Part shown: in pieces, positions 1 to 11,315 of the stretch
How positions within the stretch are numbered: the stretch's first letter is position 1
Layout: the number at the start of each line of letters is the position of its first letter
Assembly (NCBI RefSeq): GCF_019977235.1
Contig: NZ_AP024646.1
Coordinates: forward strand, 1,798,001-1,862,000
Origin: Arthrobacter sp. StoSoilB5
GTDB lineage: Bacteria; Actinomycetota; Actinomycetes; Actinomycetales; Micrococcaceae
Length of the DNA: 64,000 bases
Direction: 5' to 3'
Made by a program: the position numbers and the translations under genes
The notes under the pieces: generated by a model
Seen by the model: the letters and a program-made list of their open reading frames with translations, nothing else
The model's database searches: none
What the model was told of the DNA's origin: nothing

Positions 1-1
1 C

Positions 2-835
2 GATGGAACAATCCTGCGCGCTGCGGAGCTGGTCCGCGAGGTGGACGTTCCCTTGCTGGGCGTCAACCTGGGCCACGTGGGCTTCCTTGCGGAGAGCGAA
101 CGTGCTGACCTCGCTCAGACGGTTGAGTGGATCGCGAGCCGCCAGTACACCGTTGAAGAACGCATGACTATCGATGTCCAGGTGTGGATCAAGGGCCAGA
201 AGATCTGGCACACGTGGGCGCTGAACGAGGCCGCTATTGAGAAGGCCAACCGGGAACGCATGCTTGAGGTCGTCACTGAGGTGGATGAACGGCCGTTGAC
301 GTCGTTTGGTTGTGACGGGGTGGTCCTTGCGACGCCCACAGGATCAACAGCGTACGCGTTTTCCTCAGGTGGACCGGTGGTGTGGCCTGAGGTGGAGGCG
401 CTTGTTATTGTGCCGATCAGCGCCCATGCCCTTTTCGCGAAGCCTTTGGTGGTCTCTCCGCGTTCCAAGCTCGCCGTGGAAATCATGAACCGGACGGATG
501 CCTTGGGTGTCCTTTGGTGCGATGGCAGGCGCTCCGTTGATTTGCCTCCTGGAGCCCGTGTTGAGGTGACGCGCTCTGCCACGCCGGTGCGGCTCGCACG
601 GACGCACAGGACACCTTTCTCGGCACGGCTTGTGCGCAAGTTCCAACTCCCCATCCACGGCTGGCGCGGTCCGGCTCCCCGGTCAGGGGAAGTCCACACC
701 GGTCCCATCCCGGTGATCCGAACCCTTTCACCGGCGCCCTTGCCGACTCCCCGGGAAGCGGGTAGCCCCCGGGACGCCGAAACCTCCCAAAACCCGGGGC
801 ACGGTGAGCCATCCGACCCCACGAATGCGAAGTGA
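2..835 (+). CDS. nadK: NAD kinase, 5' partial
   Basis: ATP-dependent NAD+ kinase, making NADP+ in the cytosol. The reading frame is already open at base 2 and its first residues are DGTILRAAEL, the end of the family GGDGT nucleotide-binding motif, so the true start lies before the window. Further family blocks are NLGHVGFL, ATPTGSTAYAFSSGGP, the I-S-A-H-A-L-F-A-K-P-L-V segment and a CDGRRSVDLP strand. The fold ends near QLPIHGWRG. It is followed by about 55 residues rich in Pro, Gly, Ser and Thr that look disordered and are not part of the usual enzyme. The stop lies three bases before recN, so the two are probably co-transcribed. Annotated as starting at the GTG at 41, the enzyme would lose its nucleotide-binding loop. 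Confidence 0.95.
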   Translation, partial: DGTILRAAELVREVDVPLLGVNLGHVGFLAESERADLAQTVEWIASRQYTVEERMTIDVQVWIKGQKIWHTWALNEAAIEKANRERMLEVVTEVDERPLTSFGCDGVVLATPTGSTAYAFSSGGPVVWPEVEALVIVPISAHALFAKPLVVSPRSKLAVEIMNRTDALGVLWCDGRRSVDLPPGARVEVTRSATPVRLARTHRTPFSARLVRKFQLPIHGWRGPAPRSGEVHTGPIPVIRTLSPAPLPTPREAGSPRDAETSQNPGHGEPSDPTNAK

Positions 836-838
836 AGC

Positions 839-2578
839 ATGCTTGAAGAACTCCGAATCCGTGATCTCGGCGTCATCACCGATGCCGCCCTGCCGCTAGG
901 TCCTGGCCTCAGCGTCGTTACCGGTGAAACGGGTGCCGGCAAGACGATGGTGGTGACCGCCGTCGGGCTTCTCCTGGGTGCCCGTTCGGACGCGGGCGCC
1001 GTCCGCAGCGGCGCCAAATCGGCCTCCGCCGAGGCAGTCTTGAAGCTTGATCCAGCCCACAGCGCAGTGGAGCGGGCCAAGGAGGCTGGCGGTGAGGCCG
1101 AGGAGTTCGACGGCGTGGCCGAGCTCTTGCTGGCGCGCACCGTTGGTGCCGATGGCCGGAGCCGGGCTTACGTGGGTGGACGGGCGGCACCTGTGGGGGT
1201 CCTGGCCGAACTTGGCGAGAGCCTGGTTGTGGTGCACGGCCAGTCGGACCAGATCCGGCTCAAGAGCGCGACTGCACAGCGGCACGCCCTGGATCGCTTC
1301 GCTGGTGCATCGGTGGCCAAGGTCCTGGGAGAGTACCAGGACCTGTACAACCACTGGAAGTCAATTCAGGCCGAGCTGGAGACCCTTCGCAGCGAGGCGC
1401 GGGAACGCCTGCGTGAAGCGGAGTCGCTGGACGCGGCACTCAAAGAGATCGATGACGTGGATCCGCAGCCGGGTGAGGACGAAATCCTCAAGGCGGAGGC
1501 TGTAAAGCTCGCCAACGTTGAGGAGCTCCGGTTGGCAGCGGCAGCCGCACATGAGTCACTCATTGCAGAGGAATTCGGCGATGCCGGGGATGCCACGTCA
1601 ATGGTCGACGCAGCCAAGCGGACTCTTGAGCACGTTGCAGATCACGATGAGGAGTTGGGTGCTGCCGCAGCCCGGCTGGCTGAGGTCGGTTTCCTCCTGA
1701 ACGACATCGCTGCTGAGTTGTCCAGCTACCAGGCTGCGTTGGACACTGAAGGCCCTGAGCGGCTCTCCGAAATCGAGGAACGCCGGGCCGTCCTGGCCAA
1801 GCTGATCCGCAAGTATGCCCCCAGCATCGATGAAGTGCTGGAGTGGGCTGCCACCGCCCGGCTGCGCTTGGATGAACTGCAGGACGATTCCAGCCGCATC
1901 GAATCCCTGGACGCTGAGGTTGCGTCTTCGGAGGCGACCCTCCGCAAGCTGGCTGCCGCGATCAGCAAGGCCCGGCTCAAGGCAGCCAAGGACCTCTCAG
2001 CCCGTGTGAGCGCCGAACTGAAGGCGCTGGCCATGGCGGACGCCACGCTGGTCATCCACGTCGAGGACAACGGCTCCCTGGGCCCTTGGGGCACTGACGA
2101 GATCGCCTTCCTCCTGCAGCCGCATTCCGGCGCTCCTGCCCGTCCGCTGGGCAAGGGGGCATCCGGCGGTGAGCTCTCACGCGTGATGTTGGCCATCGAG
2201 GTGGTGCTCGCTGCCGTGGATCCTGTTCCTACGTTTGTTTTCGATGAAGTGGACGCAGGCGTCGGCGGGCGTGCCGCCGTCGAGATTGGCCGGAGGTTGG
2301 CGATGCTGGCCCGCCATGTCCAGGTCCTGGTGGTCACGCACCTGCCGCAGGTTGCCGCGTTCGCTGATCAGCACATCCGCGTCACCAAGACGTCGGTGCG
2401 CGGCGCCGACGGTAAAACAACCACCGGATTTACCTCCAGCGACGTTCAGCTCCTGGGCGACGACGAGCGGGTCAAGGAGCTTGCCCGCATGTTGGCTGGC
2501 CAGGAGGACTCGGAATCTGCCCAGGCACACGCGCAGGAGTTGCTGGACGACGCGAGATTGCTTCCCCAGGAGGCCTAG
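839..2578 (+). CDS. recN: DNA repair protein RecN
   Basis: SMC-like ATPase of double-strand-break repair. Walker A is GETGAGKT at about residues 29-36. Residues about 150-360 are Glu/Ala/Leu-rich and form the expected shortened coiled coil. The C-terminal half carries the ABC signature (ASGGELSRVMLAIE) and Walker B (PTFVFDEVDAGVGG), followed by the H-loop region VLVVTHLPQVAAFAD. At 579 residues it is close to the family norm. The ATG is three bases after the nadK stop. The nadK-recN pairing is conserved in actinobacteria. Confidence 0.96.
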   Translation: MLEELRIRDLGVITDAALPLGPGLSVVTGETGAGKTMVVTAVGLLLGARSDAGAVRSGAKSASAEAVLKLDPAHSAVERAKEAGGEAEEFDGVAELLLARTVGADGRSRAYVGGRAAPVGVLAELGESLVVVHGQSDQIRLKSATAQRHALDRFAGASVAKVLGEYQDLYNHWKSIQAELETLRSEARERLREAESLDAALKEIDDVDPQPGEDEILKAEAVKLANVEELRLAAAAAHESLIAEEFGDAGDATSMVDAAKRTLEHVADHDEELGAAAARLAEVGFLLNDIAAELSSYQAALDTEGPERLSEIEERRAVLAKLIRKYAPSIDEVLEWAATARLRLDELQDDSSRIESLDAEVASSEATLRKLAAAISKARLKAAKDLSARVSAELKALAMADATLVIHVEDNGSLGPWGTDEIAFLLQPHSGAPARPLGKGASGGELSRVMLAIEVVLAAVDPVPTFVFDEVDAGVGGRAAVEIGRRLAMLARHVQVLVVTHLPQVAAFADQHIRVTKTSVRGADGKTTTGFTSSDVQLLGDDERVKELARMLAGQEDSESAQAHAQELLDDARLLPQEA

Positions 2579-2722
2579 GATTTTGGTGGGACCGGAGCAA
2601 GTGCCGGACTGCGAGCACTATCACATCCGTGCAGTTGCTCCCGCCCGGCTCTTGATTGCAGGCATGGTCTTGGGCAACTATTGACCATTTGGGGAATCCG
2701 GACGGACGCTTGGAAGGCGTAA

Positions 2723-4490
<1,768 letters not shown>

Positions 4491-4520
4491 ACGCAAACAC
4501 CACTAACGAAGGACGGCGCG

Positions 4521-5183
4521 ATGCCCGGCATTTCTGAAACCCCCAGCACCTCAAGGCAGGTTTCGGATACGCCGAGCCCGCGCCGTCTTTTGTCTACCAG
4601 CAAGGTCTACGAAGGCCGTATCTGGGATGTGGTCAGCGACGCCTTCCAGCTCAGCGAGGATACGGACACCCTGGTCCGTGATTACATCGACCACCCTGGC
4701 GCGGTGGCTGTGCTGCCTATGAACGTTGACGGTGAAATCCTGCTCCTGAAGCAGTACAGGCACCCCGTTGGTATGGACCTCTGGGAAATCCCGGCAGGCT
4801 TGCTGGATGTTGAGGGCGAGGACTTCGTGGTGGGCGCCGCCCGGGAGCTCGCTGAGGAAGCTGACCTTGTTGCGGCGACGTGGAATGTCCTGGTGGACTT
4901 CTTTAACTCTCCCGGATCCTCCAGCGAAGCGGTCCGCATCTATCTTGCCCGGGGGCTGAGCGATGTTCCCGAGGCTGACCTGCATGTCCGCACCGATGAA
5001 GAGTCAGAAATTGAGTTCCACTGGATTCCGCTTGACGACGCCGTGAAGGCCGTACTGGAAGGCCGCTTGCACAATCCGTCTGCGGTCCTGGGAATCCTTG
5101 CCGCTGCTGCCGCGAAGGCCGATGGCTTTTCCAGCCTGCGTCCCGCGGACGCGCCCTGGCCTGCGCACCCGAGCCAGCGCTAA
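4521..5183 (+). CDS. NUDIX hydrolase, ADP-ribose pyrophosphatase type
   Basis: Predicted to hydrolyse ADP-ribose or a similar nucleoside diphosphate sugar. The NUDIX helix is visible as [20 protein letters not shown] followed by E-A-D-L; it matches the box except for one extra residue before the first Glu and Asp for the usual Gly, as in many actinobacterial relatives. The N-terminal part ([36 protein letters not shown]) is typical of the ADP-ribose pyrophosphatase subgroup. A GAAGGA ribosome site precedes the ATG. It sits between pyrG and xerD, as Rv1700 does in M. tuberculosis, and is likely in one operon with xerD, whose start is two bases after this stop. Confidence 0.92.
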   Translation: MPGISETPSTSRQVSDTPSPRRLLSTSKVYEGRIWDVVSDAFQLSEDTDTLVRDYIDHPGAVAVLPMNVDGEILLLKQYRHPVGMDLWEIPAGLLDVEGEDFVVGAARELAEEADLVAATWNVLVDFFNSPGSSSEAVRIYLARGLSDVPEADLHVRTDEESEIEFHWIPLDDAVKAVLEGRLHNPSAVLGILAAAAAKADGFSSLRPADAPWPAHPSQR

Positions 5184-5185
5184 GA

Positions 5186-6145
5186 ATGGCCGAGGCCGCC
5201 ACCCGCACCGCCAACGGCATTGATCGCGGAGTCACCGACTACCTTCAGCACGTCGGAGTGGAGCGCGGTCTGGCTGCCAACACCTTGGCTGCCTACCGCC
5301 GGGACCTTGCCCGATATTCGAACTTCCTGGCCGGCCAAGGTTTGGAACGGCCCGGAGACATCACGCGGCACCATGTCACCGCCTTCGCCCAAGCCTTGTC
5401 CGATGGATCCGATGGCGCTGCGGCCCTGGGCGTTCGGTCGGCAGCCCGGACCGTAGTGGCGGTTCGGGGGCTCCACAAGTTTTGGGCTCTTGAAGGAACC
5501 ACGACGTCGGATCCCGCCAACGATGTCCACCCACCCATGCCGGGCAAACGGCTTCCGAAAGCCATCAGTGTGGGTGAAGTAACGCGGATCCTTGAAGCTG
5601 CAGGTTCGGATTCTGCTACGGGTTTAAGGGACCGGGCGCTGCTTGAATTTCTCTACTCCACGGGGGCGCGTATCAGCGAGGCCGTAGGGCTGGACGTCGA
5701 CGACGTTTCCCTTGAGGATACTGGCGACGGGCCGGCGATCGTGAGGTTGTTCGGAAAAGGTTCCAAGGAGCGTTTGGTCCCCTTGGGCTCCTACGGTGCG
5801 CGCGCCGTCGGGGCCTATGTGGTCCGTGGCAGGCCGATGCTCGCTTCCAAGGGCAAAGGGACACCAGCGCTGTTCTTGAATGCCCGCGGCGGCAGGATCA
5901 GCAGGCAAAGTGCCTGGACCATACTGAAGACTGCTGCAGAGAAGGCCAACATCACCAAGGATGTTTCGCCGCACACCCTGCGCCACTCTTTTGCCACGCA
6001 TCTTCTGGAGGGCGGGGCCGATGTACGCGTGGTCCAGGAGCTGTTGGGGCACGCATCGGTGACCACCACCCAGGTCTACACTTTGGTCACGGCCGATACC
6101 CTTCGTGAGGTGTACGCAGCTGCCCATCCCAGGGCGCTCGGCTGA
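5186..6145 (+). CDS. xerD: Site-specific tyrosine recombinase XerD
   Basis: Chromosome-dimer resolution recombinase acting at dif during division. The SAM-like DNA-binding domain covers about residues 10-100 ([20 protein letters not shown]). Catalytic residues are all visible: Arg in [12 protein letters not shown], Lys in [11 protein letters not shown], His-x-x-Arg in [13 protein letters not shown], His in [11 protein letters not shown] and the nucleophile Tyr in QVYTLV. The length (319) is normal. It starts two bases after the NUDIX stop. The partner recombinase is not in the window. Confidence 0.95.
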   Translation: MAEAATRTANGIDRGVTDYLQHVGVERGLAANTLAAYRRDLARYSNFLAGQGLERPGDITRHHVTAFAQALSDGSDGAAALGVRSAARTVVAVRGLHKFWALEGTTTSDPANDVHPPMPGKRLPKAISVGEVTRILEAAGSDSATGLRDRALLEFLYSTGARISEAVGLDVDDVSLEDTGDGPAIVRLFGKGSKERLVPLGSYGARAVGAYVVRGRPMLASKGKGTPALFLNARGGRISRQSAWTILKTAAEKANITKDVSPHTLRHSFATHLLEGGADVRVVQELLGHASVTTTQVYTLVTADTLREVYAAAHPRALG

Positions 6146-6181
6146 GCTTGCGCTGAGCTGTATTCCGGTAGGCGCCAGCAG

Positions 6182-6955
6182 CTAGTCCAGCACGCTGAAT
6201 GTCAATTCCACAGCATCCACAAACAGTGCCAGCAGCGACGTCCCCAAACCGGCCACGAGCAAAAGCCCGGGGTGGGCGAGTCCCACCACTACCCGTTTCA
6301 AGCGCGGACGCCCCTTGAGGAATTTCTTGGGTACCCGTGTTTTCAACGGTAATTGCCGCCAACCGCGTAGCCGCCGGAGGAACCAGGCGCACCGCACGAT
6401 AAACGCCATCCACAGGACCGAGAGAACCAGCGGGACCGAAGCCAGCATGAGGTTGAAGCCGAGTGCGGTCACCTCTTTTTCGGAATCGCCTATAACGGAT
6501 TGCACAGTTGTGGAGATGGAAGCACTCATCACCACCGAAGCGGCCCACACCATAAAGGCCGCCACCAGGGCTAGGAAGCGGACGAAAAAGTGGCCAAGGA
6601 CGGTGGCGTCCACGGCCTTGAGGTGGCTGCGTGGCGTGGCATGCAGCACGGCCAGCGTGGACAGCAGCGTCGGCAGCGCAGCGGCGAGGACGAGTAGGTA
6701 CCAGGTCCATCCAGCCAGGTCCACCACTTCATCAAGGACGATGAGTCCTGCCCACACCACTGTCCAGGCCCAGCCGGCGTAGAGCGGATGCGCAACCACC
6801 CAACCGGGCAGCCATCCGTCGCGCTCCGGTGCTGCTTTGGTGGGTGCCTCGGATTCGGCCACGGGGGCTGCACCGATATCGTCCGCGACGTGCGGCTTCA
6901 CAGTGTTCTTGATGGCCGCTGCCTCGGCGTGCGCTTCGCCCCCACCTTCGCTCAT
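6182..6955 (-). CDS. Conserved membrane protein, function unknown
   Basis: 257 residues, not assigned to a named family. The first 45 residues are polar and Ala/Glu-rich. They are followed by about five hydrophobic helices (AGWAWTVVWAGLIVLDEVV, WYLLVLAAALPTLLSTLAV, FFVRFLALVAAFMVWAASVV, LMLASVPLVLSVLWMAFIV, GLLLVAGLGTSLLALF), with a basic cytosolic segment (RRLRGWRQLPLKTRVPKK) before the last one. The ATG at 6955 is used because everything upstream in this frame is antisense to the MutT-type gene. It converges on xerD and diverges from the NUDIX gene at 7044. Confidence 0.75.
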   Translation of the reverse strand: MSEGGGEAHAEAAAIKNTVKPHVADDIGAAPVAESEAPTKAAPERDGWLPGWVVAHPLYAGWAWTVVWAGLIVLDEVVDLAGWTWYLLVLAAALPTLLSTLAVLHATPRSHLKAVDATVLGHFFVRFLALVAAFMVWAASVVMSASISTTVQSVIGDSEKEVTALGFNLMLASVPLVLSVLWMAFIVRCAWFLRRLRGWRQLPLKTRVPKKFLKGRPRLKRVVVGLAHPGLLLVAGLGTSLLALFVDAVELTFSVLD

Positions 6956-6964
6956 GGGCTCACT

Positions 6965-6998
6965 GTAGCAATTGGACTGAGTGTGGCAATTGCACTGA
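6965..6998. repeat. Direct repeat in a divergent promoter region
   Basis: Two 16-base copies (6965-6980 and 6983-6998), 18 bases apart, share GT-A/G-GCAATTG-G/C-ACTGA with two mismatches. Each contains the 6-bp palindrome CAATTG. They fill the 88-bp gap between two divergently transcribed genes and may be a regulator site or overlapping promoter elements. Confidence 0.5.
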
Positions 6999-7043
6999 AG
7001 CAATGGCAGTCGCGGCACGGGAGATCGGGTTAAGGTAGGCAGC

Positions 7044-7538
7044 ATGACAGCAGCCCATGTGACATTGTGCTTCCTCCTCCGCGACGGCGGGGACGGGGAG
7101 CACGTCCTCCTCGGCACCAAGAAGACCGGTTTTGGACGTGGGAAAGTGGTGGGCGTAGGCGGCCACGTGGAGCCTGGGGAGACCGCAATCCAGGCCGTCT
7201 GCCGCGAGGTCATGGAAGAAATCAGCGTGCTGGTCAACGCCGCGGACCTCATCCCGGCCGGCATCATTGATTTCGTGTTTCCTGCCAGACCTGAGTGGAA
7301 CATGGCCACCACTGTGTATCTGACCCGTGCTTGGGAAGGGGAACCGTCTGAAAGCGACGAGATTGCGCCGGAATGGTTCCCCGTGTCCAAGTTGCCGGTG
7401 GAACGGATGTGGGCAGACGCCGAGCATTGGCTCCCCGCGATGATTTCCGGCCAGCGGATTGCAGTTCGAGTGGACTTGGCTGCCGATAACGAGAGCGTGG
7501 CCGAGGTCCACACCATCGATTGGGTTGCAACGGACTAG
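7044..7538 (+). CDS. NUDIX hydrolase, MTH1-like 8-oxo-dGTP diphosphatase
   Basis: Predicted nucleotide-pool sanitising enzyme, hydrolysing oxidised purine dNTPs. The NUDIX box is GGHVEPGETAIQAVCREVME, continuing E-I-S-V; it is complete except Ser at the late Gly position. The GTKKTGFGRGKVVGVGGHVE stretch and the length of 164 residues resemble human MTH1 more than E. coli MutT. Ribosome site AAGGTAGG lies six bases before the ATG. It is probably monocistronic, since it is followed by a strong hairpin and the convergent prp operon. The substrate is inferred from family resemblance. Confidence 0.85.
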   Translation: MTAAHVTLCFLLRDGGDGEHVLLGTKKTGFGRGKVVGVGGHVEPGETAIQAVCREVMEEISVLVNAADLIPAGIIDFVFPARPEWNMATTVYLTRAWEGEPSESDEIAPEWFPVSKLPVERMWADAEHWLPAMISGQRIAVRVDLAADNESVAEVHTIDWVATD

Positions 7539-7576
7539 CCAACGGAGACTCACCCTCCGGGCTACTAGGTGAACGA

Positions 7577-7612
7577 CGGCGGGCCGGTCGCCTTTCGGTG
7601 ACCGGCCCGCCG
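7577..7612. terminator. Bidirectional hairpin terminator between the MTH1-like gene and prpC
   Basis: A 16-bp stem (13 perfect pairs from 7577-7589/7600-7612, then three inner pairs with one G-U) closes on a TTTC loop. GCTAC at 7561 and GTAGC at 7615 could extend the pairing. It sits between convergent genes. No long U tract follows, as is common in this group. Confidence 0.75.
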
Positions 7613-7650
7613 GGGTAGCTGCTGCTATGGCGTGCAGAGGCACCAACGAG

Positions 7651-8790
7651 CTACGGCACGTGCCGCTCTTCGGGCCCGTTGTATTCGCTCAGCGGACGGA
7701 TCAGCGAGTTGGAAGCAAATTGCTCCATGATGTGGGCTGTCCAGCCGGTGATCCTGCTGGCGACGAACAAGGGGGTGAAGGTCTGGGTGTCGAAGCCCAT
7801 GAGGTGGTAAGTGGGCCCCGCGGGGTAGTCGAGGTTGGGCTTGATGGCCTTGGCCTCGTCCATGGCCTGTTCGAGGCCGTTGTAGAGGCCCAGGAGTTCG
7901 GGCCGTCCGTAGTGGGCGATCATCTTGTCCAGTGCGGCTTTCATGGTGGGCACGCGGGAGTCGCCGTGCTTGTAGACGCGGTGTCCGAAGCCCATGACTT
8001 TTTTCTTTTTCGCCAGGGCGTCTTCCATCCAGGCACGGGCCCGGACCGCGGCTTCCTCCATGGATTCTTCGCTGCGGATGCCGATCTCGTCGAAGGTGTG
8101 CATGACGGCTTCGTTGGCGCCGCCGTGCAGTGGGCCTTTGAGGGCGCCGATGGCAGCGGTCACAGCCGAGTGCAGGTCAGAGAGCGTGGAGGTGACCACG
8201 CGGGCCGTGAAGGTGGAGGCGTTGAAGGAGTGCTCCGCGTAGAGGATCATCGAGACGTTGAACGCCTCCACAACCTCCACTACTGCTTCCTCGCCAAAGG
8301 TCATCCAGAGGAAGTTCGCGGAGTAGTCGAGGTCTTCCCGCGGTTCGACCACGTCCTGGCCGCGCCGGCGGCGCTGGTCGTAGGCGACTACCGCGGGCAT
8401 CGCAGCCCAGAGGTCGATTGCCTTCTTCATGTTGGCTTCTGGTGAGGAATCCTCAGCCAGCTCATGCCGGGCTCCCATTACCGAAGCTGCGGTACGGCAA
8501 ACATCCATGGGGTGGGAGGTGGTGGGCAACGTGTCGATGACTGACTTGACCACTGGGTCAAGGGCACGCCCCGCCCGCTCGCGGGCAACAAATTCAGCCA
8601 GTTGGGCATCGTCGGGCAGTTCGCCGTTCCATAGCAGGTAGGCGACCTCTTCAAAGCTGCACTTGGCGGCCAGTTCCTGGACCGGGTATCCCCGGTACAG
8701 CAGGGAGTTGGTGTCCGGGTTGACCTTTGAGACCGCGGTGTAGTCCACCACGACGCCGGCAAGGCCCTTTTTGATGTCTTCAGCAGCCAT
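7651..8790 (-). CDS. prpC: 2-methylcitrate synthase
   Basis: Condenses propionyl-CoA with oxaloacetate, the first step of the methylcitrate cycle. It has the citrate synthase fold with catalytic His residues in YAEHSFNAST and GPLHGGANEA, the MGFGHRVYK substrate loop and the Asp in NLDYPAGPTYHLMG. At 379 residues it has the short size of PrpC/CitZ enzymes rather than the larger hexameric GltA. The assignment over ordinary citrate synthase rests on the operon with prpD and prpB. It is the last gene of gntR-prpD-prpB-prpC; 75 bases separate it from prpB. Confidence 0.93.
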   Translation of the reverse strand: MAAEDIKKGLAGVVVDYTAVSKVNPDTNSLLYRGYPVQELAAKCSFEEVAYLLWNGELPDDAQLAEFVARERAGRALDPVVKSVIDTLPTTSHPMDVCRTAASVMGARHELAEDSSPEANMKKAIDLWAAMPAVVAYDQRRRRGQDVVEPREDLDYSANFLWMTFGEEAVVEVVEAFNVSMILYAEHSFNASTFTARVVTSTLSDLHSAVTAAIGALKGPLHGGANEAVMHTFDEIGIRSEESMEEAAVRARAWMEDALAKKKKVMGFGHRVYKHGDSRVPTMKAALDKMIAHYGRPELLGLYNGLEQAMDEAKAIKPNLDYPAGPTYHLMGFDTQTFTPLFVASRITGWTAHIMEQFASNSLIRPLSEYNGPEERHVP

Positions 8791-8865
8791 GCTGAACTCC
8801 TTCGTTCATTGTGCAAGAGCCCCGTTAATCCGGAGTGCTTGCTTTCCCCTTGGTGATTCCCGGAC

Positions 8866-9771
8866 CTAGCGGATGCCAGGGACCTGGAAGTTAAAAACGC
8901 CGGTATCGAACTGGTTGTATGCCTCGTAATCCACGAGTTCATAGAGGCGCGCACGCGTGAGCATGTTTTCCACTTGTGCCTCTTGGGTCCCCGCAGCCTT
9001 GATCGATTCCAGCGTACGCTCTGCAGCGCCCATGGCAATGCGGAGCAGGGTGACGGGGTAGATGACTATGTTCACGCCGACGCCTTGGAGTTGGTCCACG
9101 GTGAAGAGCTTGCTTTTACCGAATTCGGTCATGTTGGCCAGGATGGGCACGTCCACGGCGTCGCGGATGGCTTGGAATTCGTCCAGGGTGGCCATGGCTT
9201 CGGGGAAGATCGCGTCGGCGCCTGCGTCGACGAGGGCTTTGGCGCGGTTCTGGGCGGCGTGGATTCCTTCGACGGCGCGGATGTCGGTGCGGGCCATGAT
9301 GAGGAAGTTCGGGTCCCGGCGGGCGTCTGCTGCAGCGCGGATGCGTTTGGTGGCGGTGTCGAGGTCAACCACGTTCTTGCCGTCGAGGTGCCCGCAGCGT
9401 TTGGGGTTGAACTGGTCCTCGATGTGGCAGCCGGCCAGGCCCGCGTTTTCGAGTTCCTGGATGGTGCGGGCTACGTTCATGGGTTCACCGAAGCCGGTGT
9501 CTGCGTCAACGAGTGAGGGCAGGTCGGTCATGCGGGCGATCTGCCCGGCGCGGGTGGCTACTTCGGTGAGGGTGGTCAGGCCGATGTCGGGCAGGCCGAG
9601 GTCGTTGGCGAGGACGGCGCCGGAGATGTAGACCCCGGCGAAGCCTTTTTCCTCGATGAGCCGGGCGGAGAGCGGGTTGAACGCGCCGGGGAATTGCTGC
9701 ACGGTCCCGGAGTTCAGCAGTTCGCGGAGTTTGAGGCGTTTCTGTTCGGGGGTGGTTGTGGAGTACAGCAT
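8866..9771 (-). CDS. prpB: Methylisocitrate lyase
   Basis: Cleaves 2-methylisocitrate into pyruvate and succinate. The isocitrate lyase superfamily signature with the catalytic Cys is PKRCGHLDGK; the metal and substrate loop is DADTGFGEP; HIEDQFNPKRC and ARTDIRAVEG complete the active site. The length of 301 residues is normal for PrpB and much shorter than AceA. Its ATG abuts the prpD stop exactly, which supports translation from one mRNA. Confidence 0.95.
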   Translation of the reverse strand: MLYSTTTPEQKRLKLRELLNSGTVQQFPGAFNPLSARLIEEKGFAGVYISGAVLANDLGLPDIGLTTLTEVATRAGQIARMTDLPSLVDADTGFGEPMNVARTIQELENAGLAGCHIEDQFNPKRCGHLDGKNVVDLDTATKRIRAAADARRDPNFLIMARTDIRAVEGIHAAQNRAKALVDAGADAIFPEAMATLDEFQAIRDAVDVPILANMTEFGKSKLFTVDQLQGVGVNIVIYPVTLLRIAMGAAERTLESIKAAGTQEAQVENMLTRARLYELVDYEAYNQFDTGVFNFQVPGIR

Positions 9772-11292
9772 TTAGAACAGTCCCTTCGGAGCTGCTTCGA
9801 GGTTGATCACGCCGGGTGCTGCGGTGATGTTCAGCTGGTCCAGTTCGCCTGCGGCGAGTTCGGTGAGGCGTTCGACGGCGGTGAGGAACCGTTCGATTTC
9901 GGCTTCCTCCACCAACCCGGCAGCAAGGGTGCGGAACTTGTTGATGTACTGTTCCCGGGCGAACGGCCGGGCACCGAGCGGGTGCGCGTCGGCCACAGCG
10001 ATCTCATCAGTCACCACCGTTCCGTCCGTGAGGGTAATGACAACGGTGCCGCCGAAGGCTTTTTCGGCGATGTCCAGGGAGTGGTAGCGGCGGGTCCATT
10101 CCGGGTCTTCGACGGTGGTGACCTTGTGCCAGAGTTCCACGGTGTCCGGGCGGGCGGCGCGTTCGGGGGCGTAGGAGTCTACGTGGTGCCAGGACCCGTC
10201 CTGCAGGGCGACGGTGAAGATGTAGGGGATGGAGTGGTCCAGGGTTTCCCGGGACGCGGTGGGGGAGTATTTCTGGGGATCGTTCGCGCCGGAGCCGATG
10301 ACGTAGTGGGTGTGGTGGCTGGTCTTGATCAGGACCGAGGCCACGTTGGCCGGGTCGGTGGTTTCGGGGTGTTCGTTGTGGAGTTTGCGGGCGAGGTCGA
10401 TCCAGGCCTGGGCCTGGTATTCGGCGGAGTGTTCCTTGGTGTAGGTGTCCAGGATGGCGCGCTTGGCTTCTCCGGGCAGCGGCAGGGGCACTTCGTAGGA
10501 GGCGTCGGGTCCATCGAGCATCCAGGCGATCACGCCGTCTTCGCCTTCGTAGATCGGCACGGGGGAGGTCTGCCCGCGCATGGAACGGTCCACGGCTTCG
10601 ATGGCCATCTTCCCGGCGAAGGCCGGGGCGTGGGCTTTCCAGGTGGAGATTTCGCCCTTGCGGGACTGGCGGGTGGCGGTGGTGGTGTGCAGGGCCTGGC
10701 CTATGGACTGGAAGATCGTCTCAACGTCCAGGCCAAGGAGCGTGCCGATGCCGGCGGCGGCGGACGGGCCCAGGTGCGCGACGTGGTCGATCTTGTGCTT
10801 GTGCAGGCAGATGGCCTTGACCAGGTTCACCTGGATTTCATACCCGGTGGCGATGGCACGGACCAGATCCTTGCCGGTGGAACCGACGTGCTGCGCGACG
10901 GCGAGGATCGGCGGGATGTTGTCCCCGGGGTGGGAGTAGTCCGCGGCCAGGAACGTGTCGTGGTAGTCCAGTTCGCGCACGGCAACACCGTTGGCCCAGG
11001 CTCCCCACTCAGGGGAGACCCGGTCGGTGATGCCGAAAACGTGGGCGCCCTTGCCGTTCGCGGACGGGGCATGGGTCAGGGCCTGGGCGCGGGCTGCGAT
11101 GATCGGTGCACGGTTCAACGACGCGATCGCTACCGAGGCGTTGTCGATGATGCGGTTGATCACCATGTCCGTCACCTCGGCGGTGACCTCGACGGGGTCA
11201 GCGGCGACCACGGCGATCTTGTGCGCCAGCTGCTCCTCACGCGGGAGGTTCTCTTCGGACTTGTAAACACGGACGTGGTTGTTCTTGACCAT
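9772..11292 (-). CDS. prpD: 2-methylcitrate dehydratase, MmgE/PrpD family
   Basis: Dehydrates 2-methylcitrate in the methylcitrate cycle. The MmgE/PrpD all-helical domain is clear from [43 protein letters not shown] and the C-terminal DRPD-like part ([10 protein letters not shown] and the strand [16 protein letters not shown]). Its 506 residues match family length. It begins 23 bases after the gntR stop, making it the first structural gene of the operon. The order prpD-prpB-prpC occurs in other actinobacteria, though usually with a different regulator. Confidence 0.95.
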   Translation of the reverse strand: MVKNNHVRVYKSEENLPREEQLAHKIAVVAADPVEVTAEVTDMVINRIIDNASVAIASLNRAPIIAARAQALTHAPSANGKGAHVFGITDRVSPEWGAWANGVAVRELDYHDTFLAADYSHPGDNIPPILAVAQHVGSTGKDLVRAIATGYEIQVNLVKAICLHKHKIDHVAHLGPSAAAGIGTLLGLDVETIFQSIGQALHTTTATRQSRKGEISTWKAHAPAFAGKMAIEAVDRSMRGQTSPVPIYEGEDGVIAWMLDGPDASYEVPLPLPGEAKRAILDTYTKEHSAEYQAQAWIDLARKLHNEHPETTDPANVASVLIKTSHHTHYVIGSGANDPQKYSPTASRETLDHSIPYIFTVALQDGSWHHVDSYAPERAARPDTVELWHKVTTVEDPEWTRRYHSLDIAEKAFGGTVVITLTDGTVVTDEIAVADAHPLGARPFAREQYINKFRTLAAGLVEEAEIERFLTAVERLTELAAGELDQLNITAAPGVINLEAAPKGLF

Positions 11293-11315
11293 GGTGCTCC
11301 TTCTGGTGGGACGGT

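Noticed and set aside
5186..6145. Phage or integron integrase
   Set aside because: The recombinase has the normal XerD length and sits in its conserved core position after pyrG and NUDIX, with no attachment-site duplication or phage genes nearby.
6956..7516. N-terminal extension of the membrane protein to 444 residues
   Set aside because: The extra part is entirely antisense to the MTH1-like NUDIX gene, and the natural ATG is at 6955.
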